From contig JAEZHK010000058.1 in assembly GCA_023416655.1 (NCBI GenBank), positions 1-60,058 on the forward strand: a stretch of DNA of 60,058 nt. The letters run 5' to 3'. The DNA is from Bacillota bacterium (GTDB lineage Bacteria; Bacillota; Clostridia; Christensenellales; Aristaeellaceae). Below, in pieces: positions 24,687 to 33,428 of this stretch (within the stretch, counting starts at the first letter, position 1; each line of letters starts with the position of its first letter). Below the pieces are notes generated by a model. That model had not been told where the DNA came from and did no database searches. It worked only from the letters and a program-made list of their open reading frames with translations. The translations under genes were made by a program, and so were the position numbers.

Positions 24687-26528
24687 TTGGGCCAAAGCGA
24701 AGCAATCGACCGGATTTTGCCGGGCGTTACAAAACCTGTGAGGTATCTGGGCGGCGAGTACGGCAGCGTTCTGAAACAAATGGAACCGGGCATGGTGCGG
24801 TACGCGTTTCTGTTCCCGGACGTATACGAGGTCGGCATGTCGCACCTGGGGATGAAGATCCTCTACGACGTGATCAACCGGCGGCCCGACGCCTGGTGCG
24901 AGCGGGTCTTTTCGCCTTGGCCGGACATGCTGAACGCCATGAAGGCGGAGGGCATCCCGCTGTTTTCGCTGGAATCGAGGACGCCTGTCGCGGATTTTGA
25001 CCTTCTGGGCATCACGCTGCAGTACGAGATGAGCTACACCAACATCCTTTCCGCGTTGGACCTTGCGGGCATCCCGCTGAAGAGCAGCGACAGGGAAGAC
25101 GGCCCCTTCGTCATCGCGGGCGGGCCGTGCGCGTTCAACCCGGAGCCGCTCGCGGACTTCGTGGATTTTTTCGTGCTGGGCGACGGCGAGCAGTCGACGC
25201 TTGACACCATCGACGTCTACAAGGCGTGGCGCGCGTCGGGCCTACCGCGGGCAGAATATTTGAAGATGGCCGCCCGCATCCCCGGCGTGTACGTGCCGTC
25301 GCTCTACGACGTGGAATACTTTGAGGACGGGCGGATCAAGTCCGTCGCGCCCAAGCCGGGCAGCGGCGCGCCGGAAACCGTAAAGAAGGCGGTCGTCGTG
25401 GACCTTGACGCCGCGGCATATCCTGAGACGCTGATCGTACCCTACGGCGAAGTGGTTCACAACCGCATCATGCTGGAAATCTTCCGGGGCTGCACCCGCG
25501 GCTGCCGGTTTTGCCAGGCGGGCATGATCTATAGGCCCGTCCGGGAGCGATCTTTGGAAAGGCTGACGGACCTCGCCGAAAAGCTGGTGCGCGCCACCGG
25601 CTACGACGAGATCTCGCTGATGAGCCTCTCAAGCGGCGACTATTCGAGGATCACCGATCTCGCGCGGGAGATGACACGCCGGTTTGAAAACCGCAGGGTC
25701 AAGGTATCGCTGCCATCGCTGCGAATCGACTCGGTTTTGAAAGACGCGCTCAGCGAGACCCAGAAGGTGCGGAAAACCGCGCTTACGCTGGCGCCGGAGG
25801 CGGGAACCCAGCGCCTGCGCGACGTGATCAACAAGGGCGTGACCGAGGAGGACCTTCTGCGCTCCGTGCGGGACGCGTTTGAGTCCGGCTGGTCGGCGGT
25901 CAAGCTGTACTTCATGCTGGGCCTGCCCACCGAGACGGACGAGGACGTGGACGGCATCGCGGACCTTGCGCGCAAGGTTTCCCAGTGCTACTTTACTTTA
26001 CCCAAGGAGAAGCGCGCCCCGGGGCTTCGCATCACGGTCAGCGCGTCGGTGTTCGTGCCCAAGCCCATCACGCCGTTTGAGTGGTGCGCGCAGCTGGATA
26101 TGAATACGGTGATCGAGCGGCAGCAGCGGCTGAAGCGTGCGCTGCTTTCGGTCAAGGGCGTGGACTTCAAATACCACTCGCCGGATGTGAGCTTCATGGA
26201 GGCGGCGTTCGCCCGCGGCGATAGGCGTTTGGGTTCCGTGATCGAAGCAGCCTGGCGGCTGGGCTGCCAGTTTGACGGCTGGACCGACCACTTCCGCTAC
26301 GATCTTTGGCTGGAGGCCTTCCGCGTGTCGGGCGTCGACCCGGCCTTCTACGCAAACCGCGAGCGCGCGGAAGACGAGGTCTTCCCCTGGGACCACCTGG
26401 ACGCCGGTCCCGGCAAGGCGTTTCTTTTGAACGAATGGCATCGCGCGCTGCGCGCCGAAACCACGCCGGACTGCCGCCTGGGCTGCGAAGGCTGCGGCAT
26501 GTTGAGCTACGAAGGAGTCTGCGTATGA
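24687..26528 (+). CDS. TIGR03960-type radical SAM protein with B12-binding-like N-terminus
   Basis: A 613-residue radical SAM protein of unknown reaction. The N-terminal part (about 30-190) resembles a cobalamin-binding fold (FLFPDVYEVGMSHLGMKIL, IAGGPCAFNPEPLADFVD). The radical SAM site is CTRGCRFCQAG (CX3CX2C) near residue 270. The C-terminus has a Cys group, CRLGCEGCGM. The start is TTG 24687, eight bases after GGGGAGG; a longer open frame upstream lacks a ribosome site. The four-base overlap with the DUF2344 gene and RNase G next door is a recurrent Firmicutes arrangement that suggests an RNA-modification role; that is inference. Confidence 0.9.
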   Translation: MGQSEAIDRILPGVTKPVRYLGGEYGSVLKQMEPGMVRYAFLFPDVYEVGMSHLGMKILYDVINRRPDAWCERVFSPWPDMLNAMKAEGIPLFSLESRTPVADFDLLGITLQYEMSYTNILSALDLAGIPLKSSDREDGPFVIAGGPCAFNPEPLADFVDFFVLGDGEQSTLDTIDVYKAWRASGLPRAEYLKMAARIPGVYVPSLYDVEYFEDGRIKSVAPKPGSGAPETVKKAVVVDLDAAAYPETLIVPYGEVVHNRIMLEIFRGCTRGCRFCQAGMIYRPVRERSLERLTDLAEKLVRATGYDEISLMSLSSGDYSRITDLAREMTRRFENRRVKVSLPSLRIDSVLKDALSETQKVRKTALTLAPEAGTQRLRDVINKGVTEEDLLRSVRDAFESGWSAVKLYFMLGLPTETDEDVDGIADLARKVSQCYFTLPKEKRAPGLRITVSASVFVPKPITPFEWCAQLDMNTVIERQQRLKRALLSVKGVDFKYHSPDVSFMEAAFARGDRRLGSVIEAAWRLGCQFDGWTDHFRYDLWLEAFRVSGVDPAFYANRERAEDEVFPWDHLDAGPGKAFLLNEWHRALRAETTPDCRLGCEGCGMLSYEGVCV

Positions 26529-27292
26529 GGGCGCTGTACCAGTTCGCAAAGCTCAGCCGCCTGAAGTTCGTCTCGCACCTGGACCTGCAGCGGTTCATGC
26601 AGATGGCGCTCAGGCGCACGGAGCTGCCGGTGGCTTATTCTCAAGGCTTCAACCCGCACCCGGTGATGGCTTTCGCGTCGGCGCTGGCGGTGGGCTGGAC
26701 CAGCGACTACGAAATCCTCGATGTGAAGCTGTCCTCGCCGGTGTCGGAGGAATTCGCGTTCAAGGAAATGGCGGCTGCGCTGCCGCCCGACATGCCATTA
26801 AAGCGCGTCCGGCTGGTGGACGACAGCCATCCGGCGATGATGGCGGCGCTGCGCATGGCTGAATACCAGATTCTTCTGGACGGGACGGGCGCGGAAGCCG
26901 CCGCCTCGGCCATCCTCGGCTACATGGCGGAAAAGAGCGTCATCGCGCTTCGGAAGACCAAGTCCGGCGAAAAGCCCGCCGACATCCGCGCCATGACGTG
27001 CGCGCTGTCGGTGGAACCGACCGAAGTCTCTATGGGCGATGCGCAGACCGGATCGTCCGCATGTGTCAGCAATCGGACGTCGGTCTGCCTGAGGGATACC
27101 AGTACGAACGGCGCGGTCGTGCTCCGGGCGACGCTGATGCTGACCGAAAAGGCGACGCTGAAGCCGGACCTCCTGGTGAAGACGCTTTCGGAGCGCGCGG
27201 GGGTACCGGCGCCTTCCATGCAAATACATCGGTTGCGGCTGATGGGCGAAGGCCCGAAGGGTGCGGTCGATTTGATGGATTTATCATTTTAA
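26525..27292 (+). CDS. TIGR03936/DUF2344 family protein
   Basis: A 255-residue protein starting MRALYQFAKLSRLKFVSHLDLQRFM, the signature opening of DUF2344, with YSQGFNPHPVMAFASAL following. Its function is unknown. In many bacteria this domain is fused to the C-terminus of the preceding radical SAM protein; here the two genes overlap by ATGA, so the products are probably partners. The C-terminal half is less conserved and carries the short segment VCLRDTSTNGAVV. Confidence 0.88.
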   Translation: MRALYQFAKLSRLKFVSHLDLQRFMQMALRRTELPVAYSQGFNPHPVMAFASALAVGWTSDYEILDVKLSSPVSEEFAFKEMAAALPPDMPLKRVRLVDDSHPAMMAALRMAEYQILLDGTGAEAAASAILGYMAEKSVIALRKTKSGEKPADIRAMTCALSVEPTEVSMGDAQTGSSACVSNRTSVCLRDTSTNGAVVLRATLMLTEKATLKPDLLVKTLSERAGVPAPSMQIHRLRLMGEGPKGAVDLMDLSF

Positions 27293-27309
27293 AGAAATGG
27301 GAAGTGCGG

Positions 27310-28809
27310 ATGGAGCGGGAACTGTTGGTGGAGTGCGCGGGTGACCAGACCCGCCTGGCCGTCGTCGAGGATGGCGAACTGGCCGAATTCTACATCGAGC
27401 GCAAGGGCCACGAGAAGCTGGTCGGCAACATCTATAAAGGCAGGGCCGCGAACGTCCTGCCCGGCATGGAAGCTGCCTTTGTGGACATCGGCATGGAGAA
27501 GAACGGCTTCCTGTACGCGGGCGACATCCTGGTGGACAAGACCGACTTTGGTCTTGACCCGCAGGCGCTGGAGCAGGAACTGAAGAGCCTGTCGATCAAG
27601 AAGCTGCTCAAGGTGGGCCAGGAGATCCTGGTGCAGGTCATCAAGGAGCCGGGCGGCAGCAAGGGCCCCAGGCTCACCAGCCACATCACGCTGCCGGGTC
27701 GGCTTGCCGTGCTGCTGCCGACGGTAGGGTACGTGGGCGTCTCCCGCCGCATCGAGGCGGAGGATGAGCGCGCCCGCCTTCGCGGGATGGCGGAAGCCCT
27801 GAAGCCGCAGGGCATGGGGCTGATCATCCGCACGGCCGCCGAGGGCGCGGGCGAGGCGGACCTCGACCGGGACATCAAGTATCTGAAAAAGCTGTGGGAT
27901 TCCATCTCCCAGCGCGCGGCGTCGACCACCGCGCCCACGCTTCTGCACCGGGACGTGTCGCTGGTGTACCGCGCAGTGCGCGATATGCTGGTGGGTGGGG
28001 TGAAGTCCCTGACCATCGACGACGCGCAGCAGTACGCGCTGGCCCGGTCCACGGCGGAGATGCTCTCGCCGGAGCTCGCCGAGAAGGTGATCCACCACTC
28101 GGCCGAAACCTCGGTCTTTGAGCCCTACCGCATCGACGCGCAGGCGGAGAAGGCGCTGCTTCGGCGCGTGTGGCTCAAAAGCGGCGGTTACCTTGTGTTC
28201 GATTACGCCGAGGCGCTGACCGTGGTCGACGTAAACACCGGAAAGTTCGTCGGCAAGCATTCTCTCTCTGACACCGTCTTTCAGACCAACTGCGAAGCGG
28301 TGGTGGAACTGGCAAGGCAGCTCAGGCTCCGGGACATCGGCGGCATCATCGTGATTGACTTCATCGACATGGACCGCCCGGAGCAGCGGGAGCAGCTTTT
28401 AACGCTTCTGCGCAAGGAGCTGAAAAAGGACCGCACCAAGACGAACCTCGTAGGGATTACGGAACTTGGACTGGTGGAGATGACCCGAAAAAAGGTGCAT
28501 CAGCCGATTCACACGCTGCTCATGCAGCCCTGCGCCTCGTGCCAGGGCAGCGGGCGCGTACTCTCTGATGAAAGCGTTGCGCGGGCCGCGCTGGGCGAAC
28601 TCAGGTCGCGCTCCGCAGCCGGGCAATCGAGCGCGTTCCTGGTGGAGACCACGCCGTCGGTCGCGGGGCAGATGCTGCTCTTGGGCTGCCGTCTGCAGGC
28701 GAAGGCCTACGTGCTGGCAAGCGAGCTTAGAAAGAGCGGAGACTACATCATTTCGCCGGTCGCCGAAGGCGAACTGCCGCCCAAGGCTCGGCAGATCCCA
28801 AAGAACTAG
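27310..28809 (+). CDS. rng: Ribonuclease G/E family endoribonuclease
   Basis: Endoribonuclease for rRNA and mRNA processing, 499 residues, RNase G size. The N-terminus has the S1-like domain (NIYKGRAANVLPGMEAAFVDIGMEKNGFLY). The DNase I-like domain carries the metal-binding stretch VVDVNTGKFVGK and IIVIDFIDMD. The zinc-link is CASCQGSG near the C-terminus. ATG 27310 is 17 nt after the DUF2344 gene. In many Firmicutes rng leads into rplU-rpmA-obgE; here those are not downstream. Confidence 0.95.
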   Translation: MERELLVECAGDQTRLAVVEDGELAEFYIERKGHEKLVGNIYKGRAANVLPGMEAAFVDIGMEKNGFLYAGDILVDKTDFGLDPQALEQELKSLSIKKLLKVGQEILVQVIKEPGGSKGPRLTSHITLPGRLAVLLPTVGYVGVSRRIEAEDERARLRGMAEALKPQGMGLIIRTAAEGAGEADLDRDIKYLKKLWDSISQRAASTTAPTLLHRDVSLVYRAVRDMLVGGVKSLTIDDAQQYALARSTAEMLSPELAEKVIHHSAETSVFEPYRIDAQAEKALLRRVWLKSGGYLVFDYAEALTVVDVNTGKFVGKHSLSDTVFQTNCEAVVELARQLRLRDIGGIIVIDFIDMDRPEQREQLLTLLRKELKKDRTKTNLVGITELGLVEMTRKKVHQPIHTLLMQPCASCQGSGRVLSDESVARAALGELRSRSAAGQSSAFLVETTPSVAGQMLLLGCRLQAKAYVLASELRKSGDYIISPVAEGELPPKARQIPKN

Positions 28810-28981
28810 TGCTCCGCCCACGCAAGAGGTTGCGATCCCGCCGGATCTTTTCGCACCTGGCGGTGTCGCTCTCCGCTTGAAATAGTGCTGCTATTCCTGC
28901 GCTGCGGCTCCTAGCCAGAAACAAAAATCTCTCGACGCTATCTGCAACTTCTATACGTCGTCGAAACACTAGGGGAGGCCC
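28810..28981. other. Intergenic spacer rng-miaB
   Basis: 172 bp without a gene. I see no convincing terminator and no sigma-A promoter with both hexamers; a TATACG near 28953 lacks a good -35. GAAATAGTGCTGCTATTCC forms a small stem (AATAG/CTATT). miaB may be read from rng or from an unrecognised promoter. Confidence 0.5.
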
Positions 28982-30373
28982 ATGAAGGAAAAGGAAAGAA
29001 TCGTCCCGACCGCGGAGCTGGAGGCGCAGCGCGGCTACATGCGCCTGGTCCGCCAGATGGATGCGCCCGAGAGGAAATACCACATTGTAACCCTGGGCTG
29101 CCAGATGAACGTCCGGGACTCGGAAACCATCGCGGGCATGTTGGAAGAGATGGGCATGCGCGAGGCGGAGAACAAGCTGGACGCGGACCTCGTGCTCTAC
29201 AACACCTGCTGCGTACGGGAAAACGCGGAAAACCGCGCGCTTGGCAATGTGATCTGGCTCAAGGAGCTCAAAAAGGAAAAGCCGGAGCTCCTCATCTGCG
29301 TCGGCGGCTGCATGATGCAGGAGGCGGGCGTCGCCGATAAGCTCAAGGCAAACTACCCGTTCATCGACCTGATCTTCGGGACCCACAACCTGCACAGGCT
29401 CCCGGAGCTTCTCTTCCGCGTACTGGGTGAAAAGCAGCCGGTGGTCGAAGTGGAGGGTGGCGACGGCGTCATCGCCGAAGGCCTCCCGGTGCGGCGAAGC
29501 GGCAGGGCCTCCGCCTTCATCAACGTGATGTATGGCTGCAACAACTTCTGCTCATACTGCATCGTGCCCTACGTGCGGGGGCGCGAGCGTTCGCGCGCGA
29601 CGGCGGACGTGCTGGACGAAGCCAGGCGTTTGCTTGACTACGGCGTTCAGGAGATCACCCTCCTCGGGCAGAACGTCAACTCCTATCAGGGGGGTGGCGG
29701 CGCGTTCGCGGAACTTCTCTGCCGCCTCGACGAAATGGGCGTGCCGCGTATCCGCTTTATGACCTCTCATCCGAAGGACCTTTCGGACGAACTGATCGGG
29801 GCCTATGCGAGCCTTAAGCACCTGTGCAAACAGCTGCACCTTCCGGTGCAGGCGGGCAGCGATCGCATCCTTTCGCTCATGAACCGCGGCTACACCCGGG
29901 AGAAATACCTGCGACTGGTCGAGCGACTGCGCGCCGTGTCGCCGGAGATCGGGCTTACCAGCGATCTCATCGTCGGCTTCCCGGGGGAGACGGCGGAGGA
30001 ATTCGAGGAGACGCTGTCGCTTACGAAACTTTCGCGTTTTGATGCCGCGTTTACGTTTATCTATTCACCAAGGCCGGGGACCCGCGCGGCGGGGATGGCG
30101 GACGATACGCCGATGGACGAAAAGACCCGGCGCATCGAGCGGCTGATCGCGCTGCAGGGCGAGCTTACGGCCGAAGCGCTCAAGGCCCAGGTCGGGCTAA
30201 CGCAGACGGTGCTGGTCGAGGGGGAATCCACCCGCAACCCCGGCTGGATCTCTGGCAAGACCGACCGGGGCCACATGGTCAATTTCCCGGGAAATCAGCA
30301 ACTGATCGGCCGCATGGTCGAGGTCAATATCCTCTCGGCGGGCCGAAATACGCTGCGCGGAAGCGCGGAATAA
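28982..30373 (+). CDS. miaB: tRNA-2-methylthio-N6-dimethylallyladenosine synthase
   Basis: Radical SAM methylthiotransferase that adds the 2-methylthio group to i6A37 of tRNAs; 463 residues. The N-terminal domain has the cluster cysteines in LGCQMNVRDSE, NTCCVREN and CVGGCMMQ. The radical SAM site is CNNFCSYC (CX3CX2C), followed by YVRGRERSR, and a C-terminal TRAM domain covers the last about 65 residues. ATG 28982 follows GGGGAGG. miaA, which makes its substrate i6A37, is in the same run of genes downstream. Confidence 0.97.
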   Translation: MKEKERIVPTAELEAQRGYMRLVRQMDAPERKYHIVTLGCQMNVRDSETIAGMLEEMGMREAENKLDADLVLYNTCCVRENAENRALGNVIWLKELKKEKPELLICVGGCMMQEAGVADKLKANYPFIDLIFGTHNLHRLPELLFRVLGEKQPVVEVEGGDGVIAEGLPVRRSGRASAFINVMYGCNNFCSYCIVPYVRGRERSRATADVLDEARRLLDYGVQEITLLGQNVNSYQGGGGAFAELLCRLDEMGVPRIRFMTSHPKDLSDELIGAYASLKHLCKQLHLPVQAGSDRILSLMNRGYTREKYLRLVERLRAVSPEIGLTSDLIVGFPGETAEEFEETLSLTKLSRFDAAFTFIYSPRPGTRAAGMADDTPMDEKTRRIERLIALQGELTAEALKAQVGLTQTVLVEGESTRNPGWISGKTDRGHMVNFPGNQQLIGRMVEVNILSAGRNTLRGSAE

Positions 30374-30384
30374 TGGAGGAAACC

Positions 30385-30801
30385 ATGAACCAGGTGTTTT
30401 TAAAGACGCGGGAGCTGGGCGACGCGATCATGCAGTCCGAGGAATACAAGGCGATGAAGGGTGCCGAGGACCGCGCGATGGCCAACGCCGACGCCGCGGC
30501 CGCGATGAGTCAATATATGGAAGCGCGCCAGAGGATCGAAGCACTGCTTGAGAAGGATAATCCCGAGCCGGAAGCGCTGAAAAAACTGTCCGCCGAGATG
30601 GACGAGATCCAGCAGCGGCTTTCGCTGATCGACGACGTGCAGGCGCTGACCGAGGCGCGGGAGAGCTTCTCGAACCTCATCGAGCAGGTCAATCAGGTGC
30701 TGAAGTTCATCATCACCGGGCAGATGACGGAGACAAAGTCCGGTTGCGGCGGGAGCTGCGGCAGCTGCGGCGGCTGCGGTTCCAAAGACTTACTAAACTA
30801 A
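30385..30801 (+). CDS. YlbF/YmcA (RicA/RicF-like) family protein with a Cys-rich tail
   Basis: A 138-residue, largely helical protein of the YlbF/YmcA family (TRELGDAIMQSEEYKAMK, then heptad-rich helices). In Bacillus, RicA, RicF and RicT form an Fe-S-binding complex that assists RNase Y and affects sporulation and biofilm. ricA lies next to miaB there, as here. The C-terminus ends in CGGSCGSCGGCGSKD, four Cys in a Gly-rich tail, a plausible cluster ligand set. The start is ATG 30385: the ATG at 30373 contains the GGAGG that serves the second. A RicT homologue is present at 52873-54015. Confidence 0.85.
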   Translation: MNQVFLKTRELGDAIMQSEEYKAMKGAEDRAMANADAAAAMSQYMEARQRIEALLEKDNPEPEALKKLSAEMDEIQQRLSLIDDVQALTEARESFSNLIEQVNQVLKFIITGQMTETKSGCGGSCGSCGGCGSKDLLN

Positions 30802-30840
30802 GCAAGGATGCCCTTTACCAAAGCGACCGGAGGAAGACCA

Positions 30841-33426
30841 ATGGCCATTTCGCCGATGATGCAGCAGTACCTGGAGATCAAGGAGGCGCACAAGGACGCG
30901 GTCCTGTTCTTCCGGCTGGGCGATTTCTACGAAATGTTCTTTGAGGACGCCGTGGAGATGTCCCGCGAGCTGGAGCTGACGCTGACCGGGCGGGACTGCG
31001 GCCTGAACGAGCGCGCGCCGATGTGCGGCGTGCCCTACCACGCGGTGGAGACGTACATCGCGAAGCTCGTGTCCAAGGGATACAAGGTCGCCATCTGCGA
31101 ACAGATGACCGACCCCGCCGAATCGAAGGGTTTGGTTGAGCGGGCGGTGACCCGCATCGTAACCCCCGGCACGGTGATCGAGGCGTCGCTCCTGGACGAG
31201 CGCGCCTCAAGCTTCATCTTGTCGGTCCTCGTGCGCCGTGACCGCGCGGGCATGGCGTTTTGCGACCTGTCCACCGGCGAATTCTACGCCCATGAGTTTT
31301 CCGGCGCGGCGCAGTCGCTGCCGGACGAACTTTCAAAGATCGACCCCCGGGAAATCCTGTTGGGCGACACGGACGCGCTCGCCCGGCTGGGCGCCGCAAA
31401 CACCTCGGTAACGCGGCTGGACGAGGGGTATTTTGAGTACGCTTCCTCCTCCAAGGCGCTGCTCGCCCATTTCGGCGCGAAAAACCCCGCGGCGCTGGGG
31501 CTGGAGGGCATGCGCCTGGCGGTTTCGGCGGCAGGCGCGCTGATGCGCTACCTCACCGAGACGCAGAAAAACGCGCTCTCCCATATTCTGGAGGTCCGGC
31601 GCTACGAGCGCGAGCTTTGCATGCAGATCGACCGGGTGGCGGCGAGCAGCCTGGAGCTGACCCAGACCCTCCGGGGGCGGCGTACAGGGTCGCTCTTATG
31701 GCTTTTGGACAGGGCGGAAACCGCCATGGGCAGCCGCATGCTCCGGGGCTGGATTGAGCGGCCGCTCATCAAAAAGGAGCAGATCGACGAGCGGCTGGAC
31801 GCGGTCGGCCTTTTGAAGGAGAACGCGTTTGCGGCAGACGCGATCCGGGAGGAACTACGGGGCGCGTATGACATCGAGCGGCTGCTCTCCAAGATCGCCT
31901 ACGACACCATCAATGGCCGGGACTGCCTGGCGCTTCAGGGAACGCTTTCGCGCGTGCCGGAGCTGAAGCGCCTGCTCAACGCGTTTGAGGGCGGCTTGCT
32001 CCGCTCGGTGGACGCGTTGATGGACCCGCTGGAGGACATTGCGGCGCTGCTTGCGCGCGCGATTTCGCCGGACGCGCCGCTCTCCGTCAAGGAGGGCGGC
32101 ATCATCCGGGAGGGCTTCAGCGAGGAACTGGATCACCTGCGGCGCGCCTCCGTCGAGGGCAAGGAATGGCTCAGCGACGTGGAAAAGCGGGAGCGGGAAG
32201 CCACCGGCATCAAGAGCCTCAAGGTGGGCTACAACCGGGTCTTCGGCTACTACATCGAGGTCACCAAGTCCTTCTATGAACTGGTGCCCTACCGCTACAC
32301 GAGGAAGCAGACGCTGGCCAACTGCGAGCGCTTCATCACCGAGGAACTGAAGGAGTTGGAGCGCGCCATCCTGGGCGCGGAGGAGAACGCCGTCACGCTG
32401 GAGTACGCGCTGTTTACCGAGATCCGCGGGAAGCTCTCCAATGCGCTTCCAAGGCTTCAGCGCACCGCGCAGGGCGTGAAGCTGCTGGACGCGCTGGCGG
32501 CGCTCGCCAAGGTCGCGCAGGAAAACGGCTACGTGCGCCCCGCGATCCTCGAGGAGGGCGGAATCCTCATCAAAGACGGCCGTCACCCGGTGGTCGAACA
32601 ATCGCTGGGCCATGACCGCTTCGTGCCCAACGACACGCATTTGGATGAAGAAGCCCGCATGATGATCATCACCGGTCCCAACATGGCCGGCAAATCCACC
32701 TACATGCGGCAGGTGGCGCTGATCGCGCTGATGGCCCACATGGGCTCCTTTGTGCCCGCCGCGTCCGCCGAGATCCCGGTCATCGACCGCATCTTCACCC
32801 GCGTCGGCGCTTCGGACGATCTGTACGCCGGTCAGTCCACCTTCATGGTGGAGATGACCGAGCTTGCCGCCATTTTGAAGTTTGCCACCCCCAGGAGCCT
32901 TCTGATCCTGGACGAGGTCGGGCGGGGCACCAGCACCTTCGACGGCCTCTCGATCGCATGGGCGGTGGTGGAGCACATCGCGGAAAAGACCCGCGCCAAG
33001 ACGCTGTTCGCCACCCACTACCACGAGCTGAGCGAACTCGAGGGGCGGCTTCCGGGCGCGGTCAACTACCGCATCACCGCCCGGGAACAGGGTGATCAAG
33101 TGATCTTCCTGCGCAAAATCATGCCCGGCGGCGCGGACCGCAGCTACGGCGTGGCGGTGGCCTCGCTGGCGGGGCTGCCCGCGTCGGTCGTCTCGCGGGC
33201 GCGCCAGATCATGGCCCGGCTCGAAGTCAGCGGGCAGGACCAGGGTACGATCGGGAAGAGCATCCTCGACAAGCGCAAAAACGCGGGAAACCGGCAGGTT
33301 GGCCTGACCGATTACCGCCCGATGGAGCTGATCGAACAGCTTCGCGCGGTGGACGTGATGGGCCTGACGCCGGTGGAAGCGCTCAACCTACTCTTCAAGC
33401 TGACCGAGCAGGCACGGAGGATATGA
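30841..33426 (+). CDS. mutS: DNA mismatch repair protein MutS
   Basis: Mismatch-recognition ATPase, 861 residues. The N-terminal mismatch-binding motif is FRLGDFYEMF (Phe-X-Glu, about 21-30). Walker A is GPNMAGKSTYMRQ, Walker B LLILDEVGRGTS, and the switch is ATHYHEL. The start is ATG 30841 with GGAGGA; 11 extra upstream codons lack a ribosome site. mutL starts two bases after the stop. Confidence 0.98.
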   Translation: MAISPMMQQYLEIKEAHKDAVLFFRLGDFYEMFFEDAVEMSRELELTLTGRDCGLNERAPMCGVPYHAVETYIAKLVSKGYKVAICEQMTDPAESKGLVERAVTRIVTPGTVIEASLLDERASSFILSVLVRRDRAGMAFCDLSTGEFYAHEFSGAAQSLPDELSKIDPREILLGDTDALARLGAANTSVTRLDEGYFEYASSSKALLAHFGAKNPAALGLEGMRLAVSAAGALMRYLTETQKNALSHILEVRRYERELCMQIDRVAASSLELTQTLRGRRTGSLLWLLDRAETAMGSRMLRGWIERPLIKKEQIDERLDAVGLLKENAFAADAIREELRGAYDIERLLSKIAYDTINGRDCLALQGTLSRVPELKRLLNAFEGGLLRSVDALMDPLEDIAALLARAISPDAPLSVKEGGIIREGFSEELDHLRRASVEGKEWLSDVEKREREATGIKSLKVGYNRVFGYYIEVTKSFYELVPYRYTRKQTLANCERFITEELKELERAILGAEENAVTLEYALFTEIRGKLSNALPRLQRTAQGVKLLDALAALAKVAQENGYVRPAILEEGGILIKDGRHPVVEQSLGHDRFVPNDTHLDEEARMMIITGPNMAGKSTYMRQVALIALMAHMGSFVPAASAEIPVIDRIFTRVGASDDLYAGQSTFMVEMTELAAILKFATPRSLLILDEVGRGTSTFDGLSIAWAVVEHIAEKTRAKTLFATHYHELSELEGRLPGAVNYRITAREQGDQVIFLRKIMPGGADRSYGVAVASLAGLPASVVSRARQIMARLEVSGQDQGTIGKSILDKRKNAGNRQVGLTDYRPMELIEQLRAVDVMGLTPVEALNLLFKLTEQARRI

Positions 33427-33428
33427 GC

